DNA of 20,449 nucleotides, taken from positions 1 through 20,449 of the forward strand of contig CALCWF010000020.1 of NCBI GenBank assembly GCA_937906355.1. Direction: 5' to 3'. Positions 1 to 6,733 of this stretch are shown one piece after another. The notes under the pieces are model-generated. The model saw only the letters and a program-made list of their open reading frames with translations, searched no databases and was not told the origin of the DNA. The translations under genes and the position numbers were made by a program. The first letter of the stretch is position 1; every line of letters begins with the position of its first letter. This DNA is from an uncultured Rickettsiales bacterium (GTDB taxonomy: Bacteria; Pseudomonadota; Alphaproteobacteria; Rickettsiales; Deianiraeaceae).

Positions 1-1
1 T

Positions 2-418
2 TTCTATGTGGATCCGCATAAATGTGTTCAGGTGGCAGGTCATGATTTTGACCCTGAGGAAGCGGCGAGAATGAAGGAAGCCGGCCTTAATGTATTTCCA
101 ATAGACATAGTCGACAGACGTGGAATGCATGAAGTCATGAAGGACGCTATCAGGATAGCGAGTGAAGGAACAGTAGGCATTCATCTCAGCTTTGATGTTG
201 ATGCCATTGCACCGGAGTATGCACCGGGCACCGGAACTCCGGTAGCCAACGGTATCACAGCAAGAGAGGCATTTCTGGCTGTGGAGATGCTGGCTGAGTC
301 GGGGAAACTGCTCAGCATGGATCTGGTCGAGGTCAATCCTATTCTTGACGAGAGAAACAAGACCGGAATACTTGCATCAGAACTCATTCAGCTGGCTATG
401 GGAAAGGTCGTTTACTGA
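2..418 (+). CDS. rocF: Arginase (ureohydrolase family), C-terminal part
   Basis: This is the 3' end of a gene that starts before the window; the frame is open from base 2. Arginase hydrolyses L-arginine to ornithine and urea in the cytoplasm. The visible part contains the family's metal-binding segment SFDVDAIAP, whose two aspartates normally bind the manganese pair, followed by APGTGTPV and, near the C-terminus, [13 protein letters not shown]. That last motif fits arginases better than agmatinases, which is why I prefer arginase, but without the N-terminal half agmatinase or formimidoylglutamase cannot be fully excluded. The protein ends normally just after a short C-terminal helix. The next gene starts five bases after the stop, so the two are probably co-transcribed. 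Confidence 0.85.
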   Translation, partial: FYVDPHKCVQVAGHDFDPEEAARMKEAGLNVFPIDIVDRRGMHEVMKDAIRIASEGTVGIHLSFDVDAIAPEYAPGTGTPVANGITAREAFLAVEMLAESGKLLSMDLVEVNPILDERNKTGILASELIQLAMGKVVY

Positions 419-422
419 TCGG

Positions 423-971
423 ATGGCAGAAATTATCAATATAGACGGACTGAGGGTCGAACTCAGCCGCAAGAAGATAAAAAGAATAAACATGCGAATT
501 AAAGAGCCGGATGGGCGCGTTGTTATCAGCGCGCCTTATTTGACTCCTGATCATGAGATCGTAAGATTTGTCAGGACAAAGCGGTCGTGGATAGATCAGA
601 ATGTGGCGCGCGTGAGAGCAAGGGCTGCTGCTCACCCGGAGCCGCAGAGCAATGCTGAGAAGGAGCGGCTCCGGGCCGCGCTGAAAGCGCGTATCGCCGT
701 GCGGCTGCCGGCGATCGAGCAGCAGACGGGGCTGCACTGCAGCGGCTGGACTGTCAGAGACATGCATACCCGCTGGGGCAGCTGCAATACCCGGACGCAT
801 CACATCAATCTCAGTCTGATGCTTGCCGGAAGATCGGATGCAGAGCTTGACTATGTGATCGTGCATGAACTCGTACACACAAGAGTCGCCAACCACGGAC
901 CTGAGTTCTATGCATACATGGATGCACTCATGCCCGGCTGGAAGAAAATACGTAAAAGCCTGAAATATTAA
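423..971 (+). CDS. YgjP/DUF45-type zinc metallopeptidase (SprT/M48-like), putative
   Basis: This predicted 182-residue cytoplasmic protein belongs to the YgjP (DUF45) family of metal-dependent hydrolases. The signature is complete: RWGSC at about residues 117-121, the zinc motif HELVH at 148-152, and a downstream NHGPEF at 157-162 that would supply the third ligand. An upstream in-frame ATG at 345 would overlap the arginase gene by 74 bases. I prefer the ATG at 423 because the family's usual N-terminal strand region begins there and it lies directly after the arginase stop. A purine-rich GGGAAAGG lies about 15 bases upstream, further than ideal. Physiological substrates of this family are not well defined, so the function is by family only. 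Confidence 0.85.
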   Translation: MAEIINIDGLRVELSRKKIKRINMRIKEPDGRVVISAPYLTPDHEIVRFVRTKRSWIDQNVARVRARAAAHPEPQSNAEKERLRAALKARIAVRLPAIEQQTGLHCSGWTVRDMHTRWGSCNTRTHHINLSLMLAGRSDAELDYVIVHELVHTRVANHGPEFYAYMDALMPGWKKIRKSLKY

Positions 972-1033
972 GAAAACAAAGACAATATCTGCTCTCAGGG
1001 AAGCAGAATATCATTCAGAGAGGAGTGATCATA

Positions 1034-1240
1034 ATGAAAAAAACTGTCGAGAGATCCATGCTGCACGCAGGCAGAGCTGCCACCACGGCAATAGTAAACG
1101 ATTCAGAAAAGGTAGAGGCAGGCCCGACACTTGAAGAGGTAATGCAGAGCAAAGGCGGCAGATTAAAAATCGCCTTCTTTATTGCGACTCCTGTGATCAT
1201 GATCATCGGAGGAATTCTTCTGTACATTTTTTTAGGGTAA
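1034..1240 (+). CDS. Small single-pass membrane protein, unknown function
   Basis: This 68-residue protein has a polar N-terminal half and one hydrophobic helix near the C-terminus (about residues 48-67, KIAFFIATPVIMIIGGILLY), followed almost at once by the stop. The ATG at 1034 is preferred over an in-frame GTG at 1025 because GAGAGGAG (1018-1025) lies at an ideal distance of eight bases. A strong terminator follows, so this gene probably ends the arginase-YgjP transcription unit or forms a short unit of its own. I do not recognise a family. It could be a tail-anchored regulatory or stress peptide, but nothing in the sequence shows which. Confidence 0.6.
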   Translation: MKKTVERSMLHAGRAATTAIVNDSEKVEAGPTLEEVMQSKGGRLKIAFFIATPVIMIIGGILLYIFLG

Positions 1241-1280
1241 AGATACGGGATATAAGATATTCACGATAAGGATATTCAGG

Positions 1281-1318
1281 ACAGCTTTGGGGAACGTTCC
1301 CGGAGCTGTTTTTTCTTT
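1281..1318 (+). terminator. Rho-independent terminator
   Basis: A near-perfect inverted repeat runs from ACAGCT (1281) to AGCTGT (1309), with a GC-rich middle (TGGGGAAC against GTTCCCGG), and is followed by TTTTTTCTTT. It lies 40 bases after the small membrane protein gene and 88 bases before the antiporter gene. It should therefore separate their transcripts. Confidence 0.85.
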
Positions 1319-1388
1319 AGCACGGGGCCGATGTCCGGTAAAGAGGACATATCAAAGGAGGCTGATATCGTCCATTGCATGCATTTTG

Positions 1389-1397
1389 TGATATAAT
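1389..1397 (+). promoter_or_regulatory. Possible extended -10 promoter for the antiporter gene
   Basis: TGATATAAT matches an extended -10 element (TGn followed by TATAAT). No good -35 lies 16-18 bases upstream. Transcription from it would begin around 1404, leaving almost no leader before the ATG at 1406. The element may therefore be fortuitous, or the message nearly leaderless. Confidence 0.3.
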
Positions 1398-1405
1398 AAC
1401 ACAAT

Positions 1406-3697
1406 ATGGAAATTGAAAGACTTATAGTAGATCTCGCAATCATGCTGTCGGTTGCGGCAGCAGTTGCAATAGTGTTCAAGAAGCTCAAATTGCCTACAAT
1501 TCTGGGCTATATTGTTGCGGGCTTTCTTATCGGACCTAATTTTAAATATTTTCTGGATGTAGAGAGCCAGGCTTCGATAGAAGTACTGAGCGAAATAGGA
1601 GTAATAATCATTCTGTTCCACATCGGACTGGAATTTGATTTTCATAAGATCGCAGACATAGGAAGTACTGCGCTTGTTTCGGCACTCGTCAAGATGTCGG
1701 GAGTACTGGTGATAGGATACTTCTTCGGTGTACTGCTCGGCATGACGACCATGGACTGCATCTTCCTCGGAGCAATGCTGTCCATAAGCTCAACGGTAGT
1801 AATACAGAAATGTTTTACCGAACTGGGCATGGAGGATCAGAAGTGCGCAGGTCTGGTCATGGGATCTCTTGTCATGGAGGATATAATATCTGTCTTCATG
1901 ATGGTCATTCTGACGACCATGTCGGTCGGTCAGGGACAGGGCGGATCGGGAACTCTGATCAGACTCGGACTGATGATATGCTATCTGGCGATCTGGCTCG
2001 TGCTGGGAATATATATCGTTCCTACTCTGCTGGATAAGGCAATGAATTACATGAATGATGAGATGCTCACCATTCTTTCGCTGGGATTCTGTTTCCTGAT
2101 GGCACTGCTGGCCAATGCACTCGGCTTTTCTTCGGAACTGGGAGCATTCCTTGCAGGATCATTCTTTGCGGGCACCAAGCATATCGAGGATGTCGAGAGA
2201 GTGACAAAGGGCGTCAAGGACCTCTTTGGAACGGTATTCTTCCTCTCAGTAGGAATGATGGTCGATCCTCAGGTGATCGCAGCCAGATGGACATCCATAA
2301 TCCCTATTGCAATAATTGCTGTAATAGCAAAGCTGATCTTTGCTACGATAGGAATGGTGCTCTCCGGACAGGATCTTGATACTGCGATAAGGGGCGGTAT
2401 CAGTCTGGCGCCTATCGGCGAATTCTCATTCATTATCGCCGGAATGGGTATCGCACTTGGCGTCATGGATCAGTATCTGTATCCGGTGATCGTTGCATCA
2501 TCCATACTGACGATAATAATCACGCCAATACTCATGAAGAAATCCGATGAGATAACGGCGTTCGTAATGCAGCTGATCCCGGCAGGACTGAGACGCAAGC
2601 TGGACAGCTATACTTCAGAGGACCAGGATGAAGAGGAAAAAGACAGCGAATGGCGTACCGTCATAAAGGATTTCCTGATAAGAGTGAGCCTGTACGGATC
2701 CATCATGTTCGTTACGGCACTCGCGGGATGCCGACTTCTGCAACCTCACCTGGAAAACATTATCGGATATGACTGGTCAAGAGTTGTGATCTGTTTCATC
2801 GTGTATGCGATCATAGCGGTCTTCCTCCGACCTTACATGTCGACGACCAGGAACATGGCTTTCACCAAGCTGTGGACAGAGAGGCTGTCCAACCGCCCGC
2901 CGCTGCTGGTAATGATACTTATCAAGATAGCACTGCTGATCCTGATAGCTTACTATCCGATCAGGTCGATGTACCATCTTCACCATGCGACGGTACTGAT
3001 ATTCATAATCGCGGCGATAATCATCGTGTCCAAAACGGACTTCGTTGCGAGCTATTACCTGCAGCTGGAGGCAAGATTCCTCTCCAACCTCAACCAGAAG
3101 ACAATGGATGAGAAGTGGGGACTGGAGAAGCAGCACTGGCTGGATGAGGACTACAGTATTTTCAGCTGGTTCGTGCCTGAGGATGCAGGCTATGCGGGAA
3201 AGACTATCGAACAGCTGAGTTGGGGACAGCAGTCGGTATATGTTGTCAAGCTGAGAAGAGGAAGCAGGAATACGGTCATGCCGCCGGCAAGGACTCAGAT
3301 CCTCGCAGGAGATAAAGTGTATGTTATCGGTGACAAGAAGTCCCTGCGTTCATTCTACAAGACACTTAACATAGGAGCGCTGAAGAAACTCAGGACGCTA
3401 AGGGAATTCCTGGACGGGGCTTATCCGGATAAGGAACATGCGCTGGCATGTCTGGCACTCAAGGTGCGCGGTACCGAAAGTTATGCCGGCAAGCCTATCA
3501 AGCAGAGCGGCATCAACATGAAGGCCCACTGCATGATACTCGGACTTGAGAGGAATGGCTATGCGACGACAATGCCGGATGCCAACATGATAATAGAAGA
3601 GGGAGATATCCTCTGGATAATAGGAACAAGTGATAATCTGAACAGGCTGGCTCTTCACTCCGTGGGAGAGGCCGGCAAGCACAAGACAAAGGCATGA
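1406..3697 (+). CDS. Cation:proton antiporter, CPA2/KefB type, with C-terminal TrkA_C domains
   Basis: This 763-residue membrane protein probably exchanges K+ or Na+ for protons across the cytoplasmic membrane. Residues about 5-390 form the Na+/H+ exchanger domain of many hydrophobic helices, with family features such as KLPTILGYIVAGFLIGP (28-44), SISSTVVI (126-133) and an acidic pair in VMEDI (156-160). A charged loop (about 395-415) is followed by about four more helices (about 425-550). The C-terminus carries two TrkA_C-like ligand-binding domains (about 590-665 and 680-755). There is no obvious Rossmann RCK_N domain between membrane part and TrkA_C domains, unlike classical KefB/KefC. The start at 1406 is required by the first helix, and an in-frame stop lies just upstream at 1394. 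The ion cannot be read from sequence alone. Confidence 0.88.
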   Translation: MEIERLIVDLAIMLSVAAAVAIVFKKLKLPTILGYIVAGFLIGPNFKYFLDVESQASIEVLSEIGVIIILFHIGLEFDFHKIADIGSTALVSALVKMSGVLVIGYFFGVLLGMTTMDCIFLGAMLSISSTVVIQKCFTELGMEDQKCAGLVMGSLVMEDIISVFMMVILTTMSVGQGQGGSGTLIRLGLMICYLAIWLVLGIYIVPTLLDKAMNYMNDEMLTILSLGFCFLMALLANALGFSSELGAFLAGSFFAGTKHIEDVERVTKGVKDLFGTVFFLSVGMMVDPQVIAARWTSIIPIAIIAVIAKLIFATIGMVLSGQDLDTAIRGGISLAPIGEFSFIIAGMGIALGVMDQYLYPVIVASSILTIIITPILMKKSDEITAFVMQLIPAGLRRKLDSYTSEDQDEEEKDSEWRTVIKDFLIRVSLYGSIMFVTALAGCRLLQPHLENIIGYDWSRVVICFIVYAIIAVFLRPYMSTTRNMAFTKLWTERLSNRPPLLVMILIKIALLILIAYYPIRSMYHLHHATVLIFIIAAIIIVSKTDFVASYYLQLEARFLSNLNQKTMDEKWGLEKQHWLDEDYSIFSWFVPEDAGYAGKTIEQLSWGQQSVYVVKLRRGSRNTVMPPARTQILAGDKVYVIGDKKSLRSFYKTLNIGALKKLRTLREFLDGAYPDKEHALACLALKVRGTESYAGKPIKQSGINMKAHCMILGLERNGYATTMPDANMIIEEGDILWIIGTSDNLNRLALHSVGEAGKHKTKA

Positions 3698-3719
3698 CAG
3701 GTGCCGAGAAGGAGAAGAA

Positions 3720-5405
3720 ATGATAGATAAGAGTTTGATGGTAACTATCAAGATGCTGTGCGACAGTCTGGATGACAGCGGACTTGGAGTAAAGGCGCTG
3801 GTACCTACAAGCAGAAAGACGACATACGAGATTTTCAAATCAGAGACAGTAAGACTGCTGTCATTTCTCGGATGCGTAGACGGAGAATTCTCCAACAGGG
3901 AGGTCAACTTCATCAACGAGTATCTTGACTGCGATTACACTGTAAAGGATCTGCGCAGGATGGTGGATAACGACAAAGAGATCGACAGTGTTGAGACAAC
4001 TGTACCTGTCTTTATGAAGATAATCATCAATGCGGACAATATCAGATTGCAGAGAGGCATTCCTCACGGCGATGCTACATGTACCGCAATGTATCAGTTC
4101 TTCGGTGAGATCGGCCGCAATTTCATCGCATGTGATGACAAGGTGGTCGAGAGGGAGACAGAGGCACTCACCAATATCCTTGAGACTATCCGCAAATACT
4201 ACGAGGATAAGGACGAGGAGTGGAAGGAGCAGAATAAGGACCGTGCAGACGGAGACAATAAAAACGGCGGTAATGCCGGCGGCATGGCAAGCGCAGCCAA
4301 ACTGGATGTCTCATTTGAGAGCGACGCAGAGGTAAAGGCAGAGACTGAGCCGGAGGAGGAGATCGGAACTCTGGAGGAGCTGCTTGAAGAGCTGAATTCC
4401 CTCGTCGGTCTTGAGAAGGTAAAGAAGGATGTGAACTCGCTCATCAATCTGGCGCAGATAATGAAGCTCCGCGAGGAACGCGGAATGAAGCAGGTAGACA
4501 TCACGCTTCACCTCGTATTCTCGGGCAACCCGGGTACGGGTAAAACGACCATTGCCAAGGTCATTGCCAACACAACGAAGGCGGTATTCAATTTAGCAAG
4601 TTTGGCAGAGAAAACGCACGAAGACGCCGAGAAATATACACATGGATTAGGACAAGTAAAAATGTCAGTTATAACTCCTCGTCAAGACATAGTTAGCATG
4701 GCGTATAACGCCACGACTGACTTTATAACAGACGATTTAAAGCAACAAATAGACTTAGTGCTGTTCGCGACGGAAAGCGGAATAGACGAATCGAAGTCTG
4801 CAAGTATAGAATTGCACGCCTTACTACATCTACCGGAAAGATGTCGATGTCTTGATATCAAACATGCTTGTTATGGCGGAACTGGTGCGTTGCATATTGC
4901 AAGAACTCATATTCAAGCAAACAATAATAGCAAAGTTCTTGTATTGATGTCAGATATAGCATTCTATGGAGTTGATACCGCCGGCGAGGCAACGCAAGGT
5001 TGTGGTGCTATTGCTATGATTATTTCCAGCACTCCAAAAATATGCACGTTCAACGATGATGATATTTTTCTGTCAGATAATAGAGACGATTTTTATCGTC
5101 CTTCTTTCAGTCAAAGTCCTGTATATGACGGACACTTCTCGATAAAGTGCTATTTGTCTATGTTTCAAAAGGCAATTAAGTTATATGGCAACCTATATAG
5201 TGAAAATTCACATAATTTCGATTATTTAATAACACACATGCCGTTTGCAAAAATGTTAGATAAATGTTGTAAACTAGCTAATATTGATTTCATTAAAAAT
5301 GAAAATAACGTCATAAAAGCATATGGTAGCGTCGTTGGCAATATATATACAGCCTCGCTATATCTGGGTCTATTGTCATTGCTCGAAAATAGTAAGAACG
5401 ATTAA
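3720..5405 (+). CDS. Chimeric ORF: TerB/AAA+ ATPase N-terminus joined to HMG-CoA synthase
   Basis: This frame contains two unrelated protein parts. Residues 1 to about 283 are a TerB-like helical domain (about 40-165), an acidic linker, and the start of a CbxX/SpoVK-type AAA+ domain with its Walker A motif GNPGTGKTT (269-277). The rest of that ATPase, including Walker B, is missing. From about residue 290 the protein is HMG-CoA synthase, which condenses acetyl-CoA with acetoacetyl-CoA in the mevalonate pathway. It keeps the catalytic glutamate (ATES, E352), the nucleophilic cysteine (KHACYGGT, C384) and the catalytic histidine in ITHMPFAKM, but lacks about the first 15 residues of the family. 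The frame ends at a premature stop after LLENSKND, and the C-terminal part continues in another frame from 5396. A good Shine-Dalgarno (GGAG, about 3710) serves only the ATPase half. I regard the join as a probable assembly artefact, not a natural fusion. Confidence 0.85.
   Translation: MIDKSLMVTIKMLCDSLDDSGLGVKALVPTSRKTTYEIFKSETVRLLSFLGCVDGEFSNREVNFINEYLDCDYTVKDLRRMVDNDKEIDSVETTVPVFMKIIINADNIRLQRGIPHGDATCTAMYQFFGEIGRNFIACDDKVVERETEALTNILETIRKYYEDKDEEWKEQNKDRADGDNKNGGNAGGMASAAKLDVSFESDAEVKAETEPEEEIGTLEELLEELNSLVGLEKVKKDVNSLINLAQIMKLREERGMKQVDITLHLVFSGNPGTGKTTIAKVIANTTKAVFNLASLAEKTHEDAEKYTHGLGQVKMSVITPRQDIVSMAYNATTDFITDDLKQQIDLVLFATESGIDESKSASIELHALLHLPERCRCLDIKHACYGGTGALHIARTHIQANNNSKVLVLMSDIAFYGVDTAGEATQGCGAIAMIISSTPKICTFNDDDIFLSDNRDDFYRPSFSQSPVYDGHFSIKCYLSMFQKAIKLYGNLYSENSHNFDYLITHMPFAKMLDKCCKLANIDFIKNENNVIKAYGSVVGNIYTASLYLGLLSLLENSKND
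4568..4592. other. Probable junction between two unrelated genomes
   Basis: Upstream, the protein matches an AAA+ ATPase just after Walker A. Downstream, from FNLASLAEK on, it matches HMG-CoA synthase. Base composition drops sharply here from moderate GC to strongly AT-rich, and stays low to the window end. The residues between (about NTTKAV) fit neither family clearly, so the exact base cannot be fixed. No transposase, integrase, direct repeat or tRNA marks the site. Confidence 0.8.
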
Positions 5406-5908
5406 CGGATAAAAGCATTGCAATGTTTTCCTACGGTTCAGGAGCTGAGTGTGAAATGTTTTCTATCAAAGTATTGAAAGATTACAAAGAATACGTTAAT
5501 TGCAAAAAACATCACGAAATGATAGATGATAGAATTGAGGTCGATTATAACACATACAAAAATCTATTGAATGCTTTTATGATTAGAGAAAGAAGTCTAA
5601 ACTGCAAATTGAGTGAAAAGAACAATAATCAAATCGAGCTTAATAAGCAAACTGCACAAAAAGTAGAAGAAAAAGCAGAAGAAAAAGAGAGAGAAGCAGA
5701 GGAAGAAAAAGATGATGTGAAAGTAGGAACAAAAACTATTAGCAAAATAAGAAATATGTTATACATTCTACTCAAACCGACGAAATACTTAGCACAAAAA
5801 AAAATAGACGCAATATTACACAAAACGGGTCATATGCTTGAAAATATTGAGACTCTAAAATTAGTAGAAATAGCGAATGGGAAAAGGATTTATAAAAACT
5901 GTTTATAA
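5396..5908 (+). CDS. mvaS: HMG-CoA synthase, C-terminal part displaced by frameshift
   Basis: The frame beginning at 5396 reads ERLTDKSIAMFSYGSGAE and directly continues the synthase that stops at 5405. FSYGSG is a conserved C-terminal motif of bacterial HMG-CoA synthases. One extra A in the A-run at 5394-5395 would join the two parts into LLENSKERLTDKSIAMF, so a one-base deletion or sequencing error is the likely cause. An ATG at 5423 exists, but a protein starting there would lack the active site. The tail is unusual: after the region that matches the family comes a Glu/Lys-rich stretch (about 5650-5730, for example EEKAEEKEREAEEEKDD) not found in the standard enzyme. A short end (KRIYK) then resembles the normal C-terminus. 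The biotin ligase gene follows closely. Confidence 0.8.
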   Translation, partial: ERLTDKSIAMFSYGSGAECEMFSIKVLKDYKEYVNCKKHHEMIDDRIEVDYNTYKNLLNAFMIRERSLNCKLSEKNNNQIELNKQTAQKVEEKAEEKEREAEEEKDDVKVGTKTISKIRNMLYILLKPTKYLAQKKIDAILHKTGHMLENIETLKLVEIANGKRIYKNCL

Positions 5909-5941
5909 AAACTGAAAGTGAATCTAAGTAAATCTATAAAG

Positions 5942-6733
5942 ATGACACAATCTATAAATGAAGAAAATATAGAAAATAAAATGCAGATTTTTTCAGTGCT
6001 TGATAGCACGCAAATCGAGGCAAAAAGACAGATTGATATAGAAAATATTGTGATAGAAACTGCAATATTATCTCGAACTCAAACTAACGGAATAACGACA
6101 AAACCAAATGTTAGATGGGAAACATCGAAGGACAATTTGAGCGTCTCTATTATACTCCATATTGATACATTATTGAAAAATGGAAATATATTGCTAAATC
6201 AGCTTCCGTTTTGTGCAAGTTTAGCAATATTAGATACAATAGCAGAAATTGATAATAGCTTACAGGTATTACTAAAATGGCCGAATGATGTTTTAATTAA
6301 AAGCATTTCAACAAAGAACAACTTTGAATATAAGAAGATATGCGGTATTCTATGCGAGATTTACAAAGGACATTTCATAATCGGCATTGGATGTAATTTG
6401 GTTAGTCATCCAAATAAAACAAAACATTTTTTAGCTACCGATATACTATCAGAAACTGGTAAGAAAGTTGAACTTATTGAATTTGCAAAAAGTATATTAC
6501 AAAGAACGAAGTATAATATACTCAATCTACAACGATACGGATTTAATTGTATAAAAGACAAATGGAAAAAACATGCTTTTATGCTGAACGAGATTTTGAT
6601 TTTAAGAGACAATAAGGAAGTTTTGTTTAAAGACATAACCGACGACGGTCACATATTGGCCCTCAGGGAAGATGACGGAGAAACAACGATAATAAGTAGC
6701 GACGAAGTAGTTGGTGGACGTTCTATCCACTAA
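5942..6733 (+). CDS. birA: Biotin--[acetyl-CoA-carboxylase] ligase, no DNA-binding domain
   Basis: This enzyme makes biotinyl-AMP and transfers biotin to carboxylase carrier domains such as AccB. With the ATG at 5942 it has 263 residues and lacks the N-terminal HTH of E. coli BirA, so it should not be a repressor. Visible motifs are LDSTQIEAKR near the start, KWPNDV (about 112-117), KICGILCE (132-139), IGIGCN (147-152) and the C-terminal SH3-like strand region DDGHILALREDDGE. The biotin/ATP loop, normally rich in Gly and Arg (GRGRRGR in E. coli), reads QTNGITTKPNVRW here and has lost most of them. Alternative starts are GTG 5918 and ATG 5981; no Shine-Dalgarno decides. Its stop codon overlaps that of the convergent kinase-decarboxylase gene. 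Confidence 0.85.
   Translation: MTQSINEENIENKMQIFSVLDSTQIEAKRQIDIENIVIETAILSRTQTNGITTKPNVRWETSKDNLSVSIILHIDTLLKNGNILLNQLPFCASLAILDTIAEIDNSLQVLLKWPNDVLIKSISTKNNFEYKKICGILCEIYKGHFIIGIGCNLVSHPNKTKHFLATDILSETGKKVELIEFAKSILQRTKYNILNLQRYGFNCIKDKWKKHAFMLNEILILRDNKEVLFKDITDDGHILALREDDGETTIISSDEVVGGRSIH

Noticed and set aside
4199..4504. A serine-rich open frame on the - strand
   Set aside because: It is the shadow of the acidic linker of the TerB/AAA+ protein.
3720..5405. A natural AAA+ ATPase-HMG-CoA synthase fusion protein
   Set aside because: The ATPase ends right after Walker A and the synthase lacks its first strand, so neither half could fold fully. The composition also changes at the same point, which fits a chimeric join better.
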